Positions 27,154-37,181 of a DNA stretch of 64,000 nt are shown one piece after another. Source of the stretch: Octadecabacter dasysiphoniae (GTDB lineage: Bacteria; Pseudomonadota; Alphaproteobacteria; Rhodobacterales; Rhodobacteraceae); the NCBI RefSeq assembly GCF_021532615.1, contig NZ_JAKGAQ010000002.1, forward strand, positions 720,501 to 784,500. Reading direction: 5' to 3'. How positions within the stretch are numbered: position 1 is the stretch's first letter; every line of letters starts with the position of its first letter. The notes below the pieces were generated by a model. It saw only the letters and a list, made by a program, of their open reading frames with translations, made no database searches and was not told where the DNA came from. A program made the translations under genes and the position numbers.

Positions 27154-27573
27154 CTAGGGTTTTGTGTTGCCCATTGCACAAATGGCCAGCCATTCGGCGT
27201 CTGTGACGGGTTGGACGGACAGGCGGGAATTGCGCACGAGGATCATGTCGGCTAGGCGTTCATCCGCTTTGATTTGATCAAGGGTGACGGGGGTTTCAAA
27301 GGCGCGAACGGCTTTGATATCCACGCAGTCCCACCGTTCATCGTCGGTCGTGCTGTCGGGGTGCGCGGCGGCGCAGACTTCGACGATTCCCACCACGGAT
27401 TTCTCTTTCTGGGAATGATAGAAGAACCCGAGATCGCCGACTGTCATGTCGCGCATGAAATTGCGGGCCTGGTAGTTGCGCACGCCGTCCCATTCTTCGC
27501 CCACGTCGCCCTTTGCCACCTGATCGGCCCAGCCCCAGACGGAGGGTTCGGATTTGAACAACCAGTAGCGCAT
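27154..27573 (-). CDS. EVE domain protein
   Basis: 139-residue protein made of one EVE domain, a PUA-like fold thought to read modified bases in RNA or DNA. The start MRYWLFKSEPSVWGWAD and the blocks GVRNYQARNFMRDM and GDLGFFYHSQKEKSVVGIVE are diagnostic. The ATG at 27573 shares one base with the yciI stop (TGATG). An in-frame start 7 codons earlier lies inside yciI. It is last in the operon tsaD-gpsA-yciI-EVE, and the EVE/YciI/GpsA order is common in this group. Confidence 0.9.
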   Translation of the reverse strand: MRYWLFKSEPSVWGWADQVAKGDVGEEWDGVRNYQARNFMRDMTVGDLGFFYHSQKEKSVVGIVEVCAAAHPDSTTDDERWDCVDIKAVRAFETPVTLDQIKADERLADMILVRNSRLSVQPVTDAEWLAICAMGNTKP

Positions 27574-27851
27574 CAGCCGATCACCTTTTTCCATTCCTCG
27601 ATACGGACCTTTTCGAACAAATCGGCCTTTGCATAAGGATCATTGTCCGCCCAGCTTTGTGCCGCGTCGAGGGAGTCGACATCCATGATGATGAGAGACC
27701 CGCACATGGTGCCATTCGGATCAAGAAACGGGCCCGCCATTTCAACCACGCCAGTGTCGGCAATATAGGCGAGGTGGGCATCGCGATTGTCGAGGCGGAT
27801 TTGAAGGGCATCGGGTTTGTCGCGGGTGATGAGGGTAAAACGCATGGTCAT
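27573..27851 (-). CDS. YciI-like protein
   Basis: 92-residue ferredoxin-like alpha/beta protein of the YciI family. The conserved RDAHLAYI with its His, GPFLDPNGTMCGSLIIMDV and WADNDPYAKADLFE are visible. The last of these contains the Asp/Pro-Tyr pair lining the putative active site. Some relatives are dehydrochlorinases or EthD-like enzymes, but most have no known reaction. It overlaps gpsA (ATGA) upstream and the EVE gene downstream. Confidence 0.88.
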   Translation of the reverse strand: MTMRFTLITRDKPDALQIRLDNRDAHLAYIADTGVVEMAGPFLDPNGTMCGSLIIMDVDSLDAAQSWADNDPYAKADLFEKVRIEEWKKVIG

Positions 27852-28810
27852 TCCTTTCGAAGGGGACGTGAGAGAAGGGTTGCGAGGGCTGTTTCAGGAT
27901 CAATTTTGCCCGACGACAGATCGGCCACGACACGGCAAATGGGAAGGTCCAAATCGTGGTTTTTGGCAAGGTTAGTGACTGAAAGTGCGGTAGCTGCGCC
28001 TTCGACGGTTGTGTTTGGATCGAAGTCTTGGCCCGACCCGATGGACTGGCCGAACCGATAATTGCGCGACCCGTCTGAAGTGCATGTCAGCGCTAGATCA
28101 CCAAAGCCCGAAAGGCCTGTCAGGGTTTCCGGATCCGCACCAAGGGCGCTGCCGATCCGGCGCATTTCTGCAAACCCGCGTGTGATCACCGCAGCGCGCG
28201 CGCTTTCGCCAAATCCGGCGCCCATGCAGACGCCACAGGCAATCGCGATGACGTTTTTCAACGCGCCGCCAAGTTCTGCGCCAATCACATCATGGCTGAG
28301 ATAGAGGCGCAGATTGGGGGTCGAAAGGCTGGCCTGTAGATAGGGGCCTTCGACGGTGTCTTTGCACGCGAGTGTCAGGGCGGTCGGCAGATGGGCCGCG
28401 ATGTCGGCAGCAAAGCTTGGCCCGGTGAGCATCGCGGCGATGGCGGATGGAACGTGGGCCTCAATCTGGGCGACGGGGCCGCGCAATGTGGATTGATCAA
28501 TGCCCTTGCAGCACGCAACGAGCCGTTTTCCTGCCAGATGCGCGGCGTGTTCTTCCAGCCAGCCGCCCAGTTTTTGCGCCGGAATGGCGAGCAGAATTGT
28601 GTCGGCGTCAAAAACGTCGGCCACGCTGGATGTGACGAGGAGATTGGCGGGCAATGTGTGACCCGGCAGGCGCGCCGCGTTTTCACGGGTTTGCGCCATG
28701 TCGGCCGCGGCGGTTTCATCGCGCGCCCAAAGCGTTACGGGGCCATTTGCAGCAAGAGCGATGGCCAAGCCCGTACCGAATGCGCCAGCGCCAGCAACTG
28801 TGATCTTCAT
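27848..28810 (-). CDS. gpsA: NAD(P)-dependent glycerol-3-phosphate dehydrogenase
   Basis: Reduces dihydroxyacetone phosphate to glycerol-3-phosphate for phospholipid synthesis. The 320-residue protein has the Rossmann motif [14 protein letters not shown] at about residues 6-19. The substrate-site blocks [29 protein letters not shown] (holding the catalytic Lys) and [23 protein letters not shown] are both clear. It overlaps tsaD upstream and yciI downstream with 4-base ATGA junctions. GlpD, which runs the reverse oxidation, is encoded at 42 kb. Confidence 0.96.
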   Translation of the reverse strand: MKITVAGAGAFGTGLAIALAANGPVTLWARDETAAADMAQTRENAARLPGHTLPANLLVTSSVADVFDADTILLAIPAQKLGGWLEEHAAHLAGKRLVACCKGIDQSTLRGPVAQIEAHVPSAIAAMLTGPSFAADIAAHLPTALTLACKDTVEGPYLQASLSTPNLRLYLSHDVIGAELGGALKNVIAIACGVCMGAGFGESARAAVITRGFAEMRRIGSALGADPETLTGLSGFGDLALTCTSDGSRNYRFGQSIGSGQDFDPNTTVEGAATALSVTNLAKNHDLDLPICRVVADLSSGKIDPETALATLLSRPLRKE

Positions 28811-29901
28811 GATTTGGCCCCCTTCTTTCCACTACCTGACAGTGTCGGGCTGGTCTGATCAAGGGGCCAACGCGGGCGGGCCGTTAATGACATGTCGTCA
28901 ATTTGACCGTGCTGCAACCGGATCAGCCCCGCATAGGCGATCATCGCAGCATTGTCGGTGCACAAGGAGAGGGGTGGTGCCACAAAAGTAGTGTCTGTTT
29001 CAGCGCAAAACGCTTCTAACGCTGATCTGATCGTGCCGTTTGCTGCAACGCCACCTGCGACGGCAAATGAACGAATCTCGGGTGTCAGCGCCCGCGCTGC
29101 GGCCATTGCTTTGCGTGATTTTGCGACAAGAACATCGCGCACGGCGGCCTGAAAGCTGGCGCATAAATCTGATCGGATCGATGACGGAAGCCCGCCGTGC
29201 TGGTCGATGACATCGTCACGCGCCCGCAGGATGGCCGTTTTCAAACCGGAAAAGGACATGTTGCAATCGTCGCGGTTCAGCAGGGGGCGGGGCAAGGCAA
29301 AGGCGCGATCGTTGCCCGCCTTTGCGTGCCGTTCAACAGATGGGCCGCCGGGCTGTGGGAGCGCGAGGATGCGTGCGGTTTTGTCGAAGGCTTCGCCGGG
29401 TGCGTCGTCGATAGTGCCGCCAAGGCGGGTGTAGTCGTCGTGCCCCTGAACCAGCAGGAATTGGCAATGGCCGCCCGATACCAGAAGCATAACGTATGGA
29501 AATGCGATCCCGTCTGTCAGTTGCGGCGTTAAGGCGTGCCCCGCGAGGTGGTTGACCCCGATCAACGGCAACCCCGTCGCGGCACTTAGGCCCTTGGCGC
29601 ACATCACGCCTGATAATACCCCGCCCACAAGCCCGGGGCCCGCGGTGACGGCGATGGCGTCGATCTTATCCAACCCCAAACCGGCCTGCGATAGTGCACC
29701 TTCGATGGCGAGGTCGATCTTTTCGGCGTGGGCGCGTGCGGCGATTTCGGGCACGACACCGCCAAAAGCAGCGTGGGCGTCGGTTTGGCCAAAGACCACA
29801 TTTGACAAAACATGCGCATTGGATGGCACCCCGCGCACGACGGCGGCCGCGGTGTCGTCGCAGCTGCTTTCGATGCCGAGGATGGTCATGGGAACGGACA
29901 T
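28807..29901 (-). CDS. tsaD: tRNA t6A37 threonylcarbamoyltransferase TsaD
   Basis: Transfers the threonylcarbamoyl group to A37 of tRNA with TsaB and TsaE. The 364-residue protein starts near [17 protein letters not shown]. The metal-binding HxxxH lies in [14 protein letters not shown] near residue 120, followed by [11 protein letters not shown] and the kinase-like [14 protein letters not shown] 29901 was chosen because it leaves a short leader before the conserved strand; ATG 29889 is possible. Longer frames would run into the divergent hemD. It is first in the gpsA operon. Confidence 0.94.
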   Translation of the reverse strand: MSVPMTILGIESSCDDTAAAVVRGVPSNAHVLSNVVFGQTDAHAAFGGVVPEIAARAHAEKIDLAIEGALSQAGLGLDKIDAIAVTAGPGLVGGVLSGVMCAKGLSAATGLPLIGVNHLAGHALTPQLTDGIAFPYVMLLVSGGHCQFLLVQGHDDYTRLGGTIDDAPGEAFDKTARILALPQPGGPSVERHAKAGNDRAFALPRPLLNRDDCNMSFSGLKTAILRARDDVIDQHGGLPSSIRSDLCASFQAAVRDVLVAKSRKAMAAARALTPEIRSFAVAGGVAANGTIRSALEAFCAETDTTFVAPPLSLCTDNAAMIAYAGLIRLQHGQIDDMSLTARPRWPLDQTSPTLSGSGKKGAKS

Positions 29902-29979
29902 GCGAGTGGGTCGCCTAGCTTGCGTCTGGGTGGTGTGCAGGTAACACTTGCCCGCAATCGCCACAATGGCCGGAGAGGT

Positions 29980-30675
29980 TTGACCCTGCCCCCATATGTT
30001 CATCCCACCGTCCTGATCACGCGGCCCCGTGTTGCATCTGAAAGGTTTTCGGTTGCGCTGGCGCGGGTTGCTGGCCCGTTCCGGCCCTTGATTGTGCCCG
30101 CGTTCGAGCTTGTCGCGACGGGTGCGCGTATTCCTGATTTTGAGGCGGCGGTGTTTACGTCGCGAGCCGGTGTTGCCTTTGCGCCCAAGGGAAACGGGCG
30201 CGTGGCCTATTGTGTTGGGGACGCCACGGCGGATGCAGCCAGACAAGCGGGGTACACGGCGATCAGCGCGGGTGGGTCTGCACAGGATTTATGCGCGGTG
30301 ATTCTCGCGCGGGGGGCGTTGGAAAAGCTGGTTCACATTAGGGGGGAAGTTTCGATCGGAGACGTCAGCACGGTTTTGACCTCAGGTGGTTTGGTGTGCG
30401 CGGAAATTGTTGCCTATCGCAAAGATGTTGTGCCTGTAGACGGGTCCGTTCTGGGCATCTTGCAGTCTGTCGAACATTTGATCTTTCCGGTGTTTTCCGC
30501 AGAAACAGTGTCGATTCTAATCGATTGGCAGTTTGATTTTAGTGGCGCACATGTTGTTACGATCAGCGATTCTGTTGGCGAGGCTGCGGTGGGAATGTCC
30601 CCCGCGTCCATCACCGTTTCTGACCATCCGAACCTGCAATCAATGGTCGCACAAACGGCTGGTTTGATCGCTTGA
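29980..30675 (+). CDS. hemD: Uroporphyrinogen-III synthase
   Basis: Closes hydroxymethylbilane with ring-D inversion to uroporphyrinogen III, the last common step before haem, bacteriochlorophyll and B12 branch. The product has the low-conservation HemD pattern: [14 protein letters not shown] at the start, [12 protein letters not shown] in the first lobe and [20 protein letters not shown] at the hinge. The start codon is uncertain. TTG 29980 sits just after GGAGAGG, with GTG 29935 upstream and a CTG at 29986 better spaced. It is divergent from tsaD and followed by a mitofilin-like and a HemY-like gene, the usual alphaproteobacterial trio. Confidence 0.8.
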   Translation: MTLPPYVHPTVLITRPRVASERFSVALARVAGPFRPLIVPAFELVATGARIPDFEAAVFTSRAGVAFAPKGNGRVAYCVGDATADAARQAGYTAISAGGSAQDLCAVILARGALEKLVHIRGEVSIGDVSTVLTSGGLVCAEIVAYRKDVVPVDGSVLGILQSVEHLIFPVFSAETVSILIDWQFDFSGAHVVTISDSVGEAAVGMSPASITVSDHPNLQSMVAQTAGLIA

Positions 30676-30747
30676 GGGTCGTTGGCCCCCGCGATAGAGT
30701 GTTTGGGTGGGCGTTCGGGCTCAGGGCGATGTGAGCAGGTATCAGAC

Positions 30748-32001
30748 GTGGCTAAGTCTACCAAAACCAAGACCGGAAAATCCAAGATCGACACGTCAGT
30801 TGATGACGCGGTTGAGGTGACGTCGACGGAAGAAGCGGTGTCTGTCGTGACGGACGAAGACGTTGCGCAGGCGCAGGCCGACGACACAGCCTATACAGAT
30901 GTGGATTCCGTGGAAGACAGCGAAACAACGGATACCGATCTGGACATCGAAATCGTTGAAGAGCCGGTTGACGATATTCGTGAAGAAATCGCGCCTTCTG
31001 AACCCCAGCGACAGCCGGATCCATGGCCGACGGCAGGGTTTTTGCCATTGCTGCTGGGCGGTGTTGTTGCCGGCGCGATTGGATATGGCATCGCGACCTA
31101 CTACCCGATGAATGGCGATTCAGATGATTTGGCGGCGCAGGTGAGCGCGCAGTCCGATCAGATTGCAGCGCTTGAGGCGCAGTTGGCCGAGGCACCGAGC
31201 GTTGATTTGTCAGGTATCGAGGCAGAGATTTCTGGATTGGGTGAACAGACAGCGGCGCAAACCAGTGCGTTGTCCGACACCATTGATGCTGGATTGGCGG
31301 CGCTGGATGATCGGCTGACAGAAGTTGAAAAGCGGCCCGGTTCGGATGGGACGTTATCGGACACGGCCCTGGCAGCGTATCAGCGCGAGCTTGAGGAATT
31401 GCGCGCCGATCTTGATGCGCAGCAAGAAAATGTCATGTCGGCGGCGGCCCAAGCCGAGGCGGATTTGGCGGCAGCCCGCGCCGAGGCTGAACAGCTTGAG
31501 CAAGAGGCGATTGCGTCTGCGCAGGCGGCGGCATTCCGTGCCGCGTTGAACCGCGTCGCGACGGCTGTTGAAACTGGCGCGCCGTTTGCGGATGCGGTGG
31601 GTGATCTGGGCGATGTGGATTTGCCACTGGCGCTGACGTCGGCGGCTGAAACAGGTGTGGCGACGACGGCTGAACTGACCAGTGATTTCCCTGCTGCGGC
31701 GCGTGCTGCGTTGGCGACGGCCCGTGCCGAGGGTGTATCGGGCGAAAGCGGAGGAATTGGTGGATTCCTGCGCAACCAGTTTGATGTGCGATCAACTGCA
31801 CCCCAAGAAGGCGCAGGGCCGGACGCTGTTTTGTCCCGCGCTGAAGCTGCAATAAAAGAAGGCCGTGTGGCGGATGCCTTGGCCGAAATCGAAGCGCTGC
31901 CCGAAGTGGCGCGCGCTGAAATGACCGACTGGACCGCACAGGCAACCGAACGCGCAGACGTTCTGGACGCCATTGCGACCCTTTCCGAAACCTATAATTA
32001 G
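30748..32001 (+). CDS. Mitofilin-like inner-membrane protein (COG4223 type)
   Basis: About 417 residues from the GTG at 30748, which opens the basic sequence VAKSTKTKTGKSK. An acidic Asp/Glu/Thr-rich region runs to about residue 90. One membrane segment (TAGFLPLLLGGVVAGAIGYGIA) follows at about residues 95-116, then a long Ala/Glu-rich coiled coil to about residue 260 and a C-terminal domain of the mitofilin type. Alphaproteobacterial mitofilins shape inner membrane, including intracytoplasmic membranes in purple bacteria. It sits between hemD and the HemY-like gene. Confidence 0.82.
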   Translation: MAKSTKTKTGKSKIDTSVDDAVEVTSTEEAVSVVTDEDVAQAQADDTAYTDVDSVEDSETTDTDLDIEIVEEPVDDIREEIAPSEPQRQPDPWPTAGFLPLLLGGVVAGAIGYGIATYYPMNGDSDDLAAQVSAQSDQIAALEAQLAEAPSVDLSGIEAEISGLGEQTAAQTSALSDTIDAGLAALDDRLTEVEKRPGSDGTLSDTALAAYQRELEELRADLDAQQENVMSAAAQAEADLAAARAEAEQLEQEAIASAQAAAFRAALNRVATAVETGAPFADAVGDLGDVDLPLALTSAAETGVATTAELTSDFPAAARAALATARAEGVSGESGGIGGFLRNQFDVRSTAPQEGAGPDAVLSRAEAAIKEGRVADALAEIEALPEVARAEMTDWTAQATERADVLDAIATLSETYN

Positions 32002-32019
32002 AACTGAGGCTGCCCCCTG

Positions 32020-33471
32020 ATGATCTGGTCCCTTGTAAAGATTTTGGCCTTCGTCGCTGTCGTTATGGCCGCAACTTTTGGCGCAACGATGCTGTTGGAT
32101 ATGGAAGGCAGCGCGACGATTGATGTCGGCGGGCAGGCGGCGACGTTTTCTGTGATTGAAATGGTCATTGGATTGATCGTGCTGGTTGTCCTCGTGTGGG
32201 TGACGCTGAAACTGATCGGTCTGGCGATTGCGACGTTCAAGTTTTTGAATGGGGATGAAACCGCGATTTCGCGCTACTTTTCGCGCAACCGTGAACGCAA
32301 AGGTTTTGAGGCCTTGTCCGAAGGGATGATGGCGCTGGCATCCGGTGAAGGGCGCCTTGCGATGGCCAAGGCTAACCGTGCTGAAAAATTCCTTGAGCGG
32401 CCCGAATTGACGAACCTTTTGACGGCGCAAGCGGCAGAGCTTGCGGGTGATCGCAGAACGGCTGAACAGACCTACCGTAAGCTGTTGGAAGACGACAAAA
32501 CGCGGTTCGTTGGTGTGCGCGGGATCATGAAACAAAAGCTTGAGGACGGGGATACCGACACCGCGCTGCTTTTGGCGGAAAAGGCGTTCGCGATTAAGCC
32601 AAAGCATGTCGAAACCCAAGACACGTTGCTGCGCCTGCAAGCCGGAAAATCTGATTGGAAGGGCGCGCGCGAAACGCTGACGGCCAAGTTGAAGACCGGC
32701 CAGTTGCCGCGCAATGTGCATCGGCGTCGCGATGCGGTTTTGGCGTTGTCCGAAGCCAAGGGAATTTTTGCAGAGGGCCAGACACCGGAAGCGCAGGACG
32801 CCGCGATTGAGGCGAACCGTATGTCGCCCGATCTTGTTCCTGCGGCCGTTCTGGCGGCGGAAACCTACATTGAGAAAAACAATGCACGTGCCGCGGCGCG
32901 CGTGATCAAAAAGGCATGGGATGTTGCGCCGCATTCCGATCTGGCCGCTGCGTTTGCCGCTATTATTCCCGACGAAGACCCGGCTGCGCGGATCAAGCGG
33001 TTCCGCAATTTGACAAAGGCGCATCCCAATGATGCAGAGACCAAAATGCTGGTCGCCGAGCTGAACATCGCCGCTGAGGATTTCCCGGAAGCCCGCCGCA
33101 CCATCACAGAGCTTGTGGCTGAAAACCCGACAGCGCGTAGCCTGACGATTATGGCCGCAATTGAACGGGGCGAAGGATCAGCGGATGCGGTTGTGCGTGG
33201 GTGGTTGGCCAAGGCGCTGACGGCCCCGCGTGGCCCGCAGTGGATTTGCGATAACTGCCAGCACATCCATGCGGTTTGGGAACCTGTTTGCGTCAATTGT
33301 TCCGGCTTTGACACGTTGTCCTGGCGCGAACCGCCAAAAGGCGAGGTGGCGATGCCTGCGGGCGTTGAAATGCTGCCGCTTATTGTGGGCCCGACGGATG
33401 CACCGCAAGGCACCGACATTGTCGAGGCGGAAATCGTCGATGATGTGGTTGAGACCGAAGACGCGAAATAG
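32020..33471 (+). CDS. hemY: HemY-type tetratricopeptide membrane protein
   Basis: 483-residue protein of the HemY family (the proteobacterial membrane TPR protein, not the Bacillus protoporphyrinogen oxidase of the same name). Two N-terminal membrane segments lie at about residues 4-22 and 44-66, then the HemY_N region LNGDETAISRYFSRNRERKGFEALSEG and repeated TPR helices. A zinc-ribbon-like CxxC...CxxC (CDNCQHIHAVWEPVCVNC) near residue 408 is a notable C-terminal feature. The role in haem metabolism is inferred from its place after hemD. Confidence 0.85.
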   Translation: MIWSLVKILAFVAVVMAATFGATMLLDMEGSATIDVGGQAATFSVIEMVIGLIVLVVLVWVTLKLIGLAIATFKFLNGDETAISRYFSRNRERKGFEALSEGMMALASGEGRLAMAKANRAEKFLERPELTNLLTAQAAELAGDRRTAEQTYRKLLEDDKTRFVGVRGIMKQKLEDGDTDTALLLAEKAFAIKPKHVETQDTLLRLQAGKSDWKGARETLTAKLKTGQLPRNVHRRRDAVLALSEAKGIFAEGQTPEAQDAAIEANRMSPDLVPAAVLAAETYIEKNNARAAARVIKKAWDVAPHSDLAAAFAAIIPDEDPAARIKRFRNLTKAHPNDAETKMLVAELNIAAEDFPEARRTITELVAENPTARSLTIMAAIERGEGSADAVVRGWLAKALTAPRGPQWICDNCQHIHAVWEPVCVNCSGFDTLSWREPPKGEVAMPAGVEMLPLIVGPTDAPQGTDIVEAEIVDDVVETEDAK

Positions 33472-33513
33472 GACTTTTCCACGGTTCTGCGCGGTGATAA
33501 ATTCTGCACGAAT

Positions 33514-33589
33514 GCCGCTGTAGCTCATCAGGTAGAGCACATCATTCGTAATGATGGGGTAGTAGGTTCGAGTCCTATCAGCGGCACCA
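33514..33589 (+). tRNA. tRNA-Thr (anticodon CGU)
   Basis: A complete 76-base cloverleaf with encoded CCA. The acceptor arm is GCCGCTG/CAGCGGC and the D-arm GCTC...GAGC. The anticodon stem CATCA/TGATG has loop TTCGTAA (anticodon CGT at 33547-33549), and the T-arm is GTAGG TTCGAGT CCTAT. It reads ACG threonine codons. No integrase or duplicated 3' end is seen nearby. Confidence 0.97.
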
Positions 33590-33600
33590 ATTTCTGTAAT

Positions 33601-34635
33601 TTACGCCAGTAGACGGTGCGCCAAGGTTTCCGCGCGCGCGAGGGCGCCTTCGAGGAAGCCACCAAAGTCGGTCGCGGTTTCCGTGGAGCCAAAATGCAGC
33701 GCGCCGTCCCACAAGTTTTCCAACGCACGTGGCAGCCCGTAGGCGGGATGGGATGTGAGAGGGGCTTGATCCTCACTGCTCGCGGTTTCGGGTTGTGTGG
33801 CCCAATCTTCGAGATAGGCGGCGCGGGGCGTTTTGTCGTCGTCCCCGAACAGTCGCGCAAGCTGGTTGATAGACGCGGCAATGATTGCGTCAGCGTTTTG
33901 AGCGCGGTGATTTGGCGGGACACCGACGAACCCGAACAGCGCACCCAAAGACGTATCGGACGGGGAGGCGTCGTGGATTTCAACCAGTGGTCCACGGCGG
34001 CTCATGGCGTCACCGGACAGCCCGGCGGTGCGCCAGAATGGCGTGTCATAGGTGGCAACGAATTTGGCCTGCCCGCCCATCCATGTCGGAATGCGAGAGA
34101 GGGCATTAATATCGATCTGAGGGGTGAACGCCAGGCCCGCTGCGACGCGCGGCGGACAGGTTATCACCACACGGTTTGCAGTGATTTTCGTGCCGTCGGA
34201 AAGTGTGATTCCGTCGTGTTGATCCACGGTTGCCGCCTGCGCATTCATGGTGATCCGATTTTCGGGAAGGCGGGCGGCGAGGCCGTTAATCAGGGCGATC
34301 ATGCCGCCGTTGATCCGCAAAGATCCTTCCATTGAGGCGAACCCGACACCGCGTTGAACATCGCCCTGTTCGGGTTCAAACATAAGATCGCCAGTGGCGT
34401 GTTGTTTGAATGTCGCGAGGCCAAGATCAGCGGTAAGGCGGGCCATGCGCGGCTGACCGGGCCAGTACCACGACGGGCCAAGATCGAAGATATGATCGGC
34501 GTCTTTTACGCCCTTGATGCGCCCACCAAGCCGCGTACGGGATTCTAGCAGGTGCCAATCTGCGCCCGCACGTTCAAGGTGCTGCGCAAGCGCGAGGCCG
34601 GACAGACCACCGCCGACGATAACAATGTCAGCCAT
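33601..34635 (-). CDS. FAD-dependent amine-oxidase-like protein
   Basis: 344-residue flavoprotein. The dinucleotide-binding motif VIVGGGLSGLALAQHLERAG is at residues 5-24, followed by the E...RLGGRI motif typical of the monoamine oxidase/protoporphyrinogen oxidase group. The C-terminal region GALHFGSTETATDFGGFLEGALARAE binds the flavin in this group. Length and fold fit a flavin-containing amine oxidase; the substrate is unknown. Its ATG abuts the cupin gene's stop, so the two are likely co-transcribed. Confidence 0.82.
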   Translation of the reverse strand: MADIVIVGGGLSGLALAQHLERAGADWHLLESRTRLGGRIKGVKDADHIFDLGPSWYWPGQPRMARLTADLGLATFKQHATGDLMFEPEQGDVQRGVGFASMEGSLRINGGMIALINGLAARLPENRITMNAQAATVDQHDGITLSDGTKITANRVVITCPPRVAAGLAFTPQIDINALSRIPTWMGGQAKFVATYDTPFWRTAGLSGDAMSRRGPLVEIHDASPSDTSLGALFGFVGVPPNHRAQNADAIIAASINQLARLFGDDDKTPRAAYLEDWATQPETASSEDQAPLTSHPAYGLPRALENLWDGALHFGSTETATDFGGFLEGALARAETLAHRLLA

Positions 34636-35304
34636 TCAAACTGCCGGAGCTTTTGCAAACGGAAGGTGGCCGGATTTCATCCAGAATGTCGCGCCGTTCG
34701 GGCCAGCGGTGGCTGTCAGATCAACCCCGTCGGGCAGGCGCAGCCACGACCCTTCGCTCAAGGTGTCACCGCCTTCGATCAAAGACCCGCTGAGCACGAG
34801 AATTTCGATGCCACCGATTGCGGCCATAGTTACGTCAGCGTCCTGCGCTGCCTGAACATAGGTGACGATTTCGCGGTCATCGCGGTGCAATTCGGCCTGC
34901 GATATCCCGTTTTCGGCAGGGCCGAGGCCAGCGGCCATATCGCGGCGGAACTGGGTGCGATCGTCCTTATCAAATTGCCAGAGCTTGACGAAAATCACGC
35001 AGCCGTCCTGCGCGCCCGGCGTGTGGCTGGTGGTGGGGGGATTGCGCACATAGGTGCCCGCCGGATAATCGCCGTGTTCATCTTGAAACGTACCGCTGAG
35101 CACGATGAATTCTTCGCCGCCTGTGTGCGTGTGAGCGGAAAATTTACTGCCCGGCGCGTAGCGGACAATCGTCGTCGCGCGGGCCACTTCATCCCCGATA
35201 CGGTCTAGCATCCGGCGATCAACGCCCGCCATGGGGGAAGCCACCCAGGGAATTTCCGCCGCGTGAACAACGACGCGAGAAGAAAAGTCAGCGTTAAGAT
35301 CCAT
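34636..35304 (-). CDS. ChrR-like cupin protein, two cupin folds
   Basis: 222-residue protein with two cupin units. The first has the metal-binding pattern [14 protein letters not shown] near residues 64-77 and [12 protein letters not shown]; the second is degenerate ([12 protein letters not shown]...EGSWLRLP). It resembles the C-terminal cupin of ChrR, the anti-sigma factor of the RpoE singlet-oxygen response, but lacks the zinc-binding N-terminal domain that holds sigma, and no sigma gene is adjacent. So it is better called a cupin enzyme or sensor. The start was set at ATG 35304. Confidence 0.78.
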   Translation of the reverse strand: MDLNADFSSRVVVHAAEIPWVASPMAGVDRRMLDRIGDEVARATTIVRYAPGSKFSAHTHTGGEEFIVLSGTFQDEHGDYPAGTYVRNPPTTSHTPGAQDGCVIFVKLWQFDKDDRTQFRRDMAAGLGPAENGISQAELHRDDREIVTYVQAAQDADVTMAAIGGIEILVLSGSLIEGGDTLSEGSWLRLPDGVDLTATAGPNGATFWMKSGHLPFAKAPAV

Positions 35305-35438
35305 GGGGCAGCCCTTTGCGATAGTGACATCCCGCGATATGCTGGAATGACGCCGCTGAACAAGACACAAGGTTGTCACCACTTGCAACTTCGCAAGGCA
35401 CGGGCGACACCTGTGGCATCAAAAAAGGATCTGACGTC

Positions 35439-37181
35439 ATGACATTTCAGCCAGCCAAATGGCCACGAAAACTGCGGTCTCAAGAATGGTTCGGGGGCAC
35501 CGGTAAGGATGCGATTTATCACCGTGGCTGGATGAAGAATCAGGGCTATCCGGATGATTTGTTCGACGGGCGCCCAGTGATTGGCATTTGCAACACGTGG
35601 TCCGATTTGACGCCGTGCAACGGGCATTTGCGAGAGCTCGCTGAGAAGGTGAAGAACGGTGTTTGGGAGGCGGGTGGTTTCCCTGTGGAATTTCCCGTGT
35701 TCAGCCCGTCTGAATCCGCGTTGCGCCCCACCGCGATGATGTTTCGCAACCTGTGTGCGATGGATGTTGAAGAGGCTCTGCGCGGTAAACCCATTGATGG
35801 TGTCGTGTTGATGGCAGGGTGTGACAAGACCACGCCCGCGCTTTTGATGGGGGCGGCTTCGGTTGATCTTCCGGCGATTGTTGTGTCCGGTGGGCCGATG
35901 TTGAACGGGCATTTCCGTGGTGAGCGGGTTGGGTCCGGGACGCATATCAGGCGGTTCAATGAGGTCGTGAAAGCGGGCGAAATGACGCCGGACGAATTCG
36001 TTGAGGCAGAGGCATCGATGTCGCGCAGTGCCGGTGGCTGCAACACCATGGGCACGGCCAGCACGATGGCGAGCATGGCCGAGGCGCTGGGCATGGCGCT
36101 GTCTGGCAACGCGGCGATCCCAGCGGTGGATTCGCGGCGCCGGATGATGAGCCAGCTGACAGGCCGACGCATTGTGCAGATGGTAAAGGATGATCTGAAA
36201 CCGTCCGACATCATGACCAAAGAGGCGTTTGAAAACGCGATCCGCACGAACGGCGCGATTGGTGGGTCGACGAATGCGGTGGTGCATTTGCAGGCGCTGG
36301 CCGGGCGGTGCGAAGTGCCTTTGTCGCTGGAAGACTGGGATCGCTGCGGCAAGGATGTGCCGACGATTGTGAACCTGTTGCCGTCTGGCAAATGGTTGAT
36401 GGAAGAATTTTTCTATGCCGGTGGATTGCCTGTTGTGATCAAGCGCCTTGGTGAAACCGGATTGTTGCACAAAGACGCTTTGACGGTGTCGGGTGGTTCG
36501 ATCTGGGATGAGGTGAAGGACGTTCAGAACTGGAACGAGGACGTGATTGTTCCGACGGAAAAGGCGCTGCGTAAATCAGGTGGGATCGCGGTGTTGCGCG
36601 GGAACCTCGCGCCGAACGGGGCGATTTTGAAACCATCAGCGGCGTCGCCTGAATTGATGGTGCACCGTGGGCGTGCCGTCGTGTTTGAAGATATCGATGA
36701 TTACAAAGCGCGGGTTGATTTGCCCGATCTGGATATTGATGCGAGCTGCGTGATGGTGCTGAAAAACTGCGGCCCCAAGGGGTATCCCGGTATGGCAGAG
36801 GTTGGTGATATGGCATTGCCCGCCAAGCTGTTGAAGGCGGGCGTGCGCGATATGGTGCGGATTTCGGATGCGCGGATGTCGGGCACGGCCTATGGCACGG
36901 TCGTGCTGCATACCGCACCGGAGGCTGCGGCGGGCGGGCCTTTGGCGGTCGTGCAGACCGGCGATATGATTGAGTTGAATGTCGAGGAACGCCGTATCCA
37001 TCTTGATATTTCTGACGATGAATTGGCGGCGCGTTTGGCGGATTGGACACCGCCTGTCGCGCGCCCGGGTGGCGGTTATGCGCAGCTTTATCATGATAAG
37101 GTGAACCGCGCGGATGAGGGGGCCGATTTTGATTTCCTTGTCGGACGGCGGGGCAATGACGTCGCAAGGGAGTCGCACTGA
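35439..37181 (+). CDS. IlvD/Edd family sugar-acid dehydratase (L-arabonate dehydratase type)
   Basis: 580-residue Fe-S dehydratase. Conserved cysteines for the cluster lie in TWSDLTPCNGHL, VVLMAGCDKTTPALLMG and SAGGCNTMGTASTMA. The family C-terminal motif is RISDARMSGTAYGTVVLHTAPEA. The N-terminus KLRSQEWFGG and the neighbouring aldose dehydrogenase point to L-arabonate or a similar aldonate rather than dihydroxy acids of valine synthesis. The product would be a 2-keto-3-deoxy acid. The start was set at ATG 35439; the stop overlaps the next gene by one base (TGATG). Confidence 0.87.
   Translation: MTFQPAKWPRKLRSQEWFGGTGKDAIYHRGWMKNQGYPDDLFDGRPVIGICNTWSDLTPCNGHLRELAEKVKNGVWEAGGFPVEFPVFSPSESALRPTAMMFRNLCAMDVEEALRGKPIDGVVLMAGCDKTTPALLMGAASVDLPAIVVSGGPMLNGHFRGERVGSGTHIRRFNEVVKAGEMTPDEFVEAEASMSRSAGGCNTMGTASTMASMAEALGMALSGNAAIPAVDSRRRMMSQLTGRRIVQMVKDDLKPSDIMTKEAFENAIRTNGAIGGSTNAVVHLQALAGRCEVPLSLEDWDRCGKDVPTIVNLLPSGKWLMEEFFYAGGLPVVIKRLGETGLLHKDALTVSGGSIWDEVKDVQNWNEDVIVPTEKALRKSGGIAVLRGNLAPNGAILKPSAASPELMVHRGRAVVFEDIDDYKARVDLPDLDIDASCVMVLKNCGPKGYPGMAEVGDMALPAKLLKAGVRDMVRISDARMSGTAYGTVVLHTAPEAAAGGPLAVVQTGDMIELNVEERRIHLDISDDELAARLADWTPPVARPGGGYAQLYHDKVNRADEGADFDFLVGRRGNDVARESH

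Noticed and set aside
29812-29979. Longer N-terminus for HemD starting at 29812
   Set aside because: It would overlap the start of the divergent tsaD by about 90 bases and adds sequence with no HemD similarity.
31380-31973. Long minus-strand open frame opposite the mitofilin-like gene
   Set aside because: It mirrors the Ala/Glu-rich coiled coil of the real gene, has a Ser/Ala-biased product and no ribosome site or family match.
33514-33600. tRNA-Thr as an integration site for a mobile element
   Set aside because: No integrase, direct repeat of the tRNA 3' end or change in gene style is seen downstream.
34636-35304. Cupin protein as a ChrR anti-sigma factor
   Set aside because: It lacks the zinc-binding N-terminal domain and there is no neighbouring sigma factor gene.
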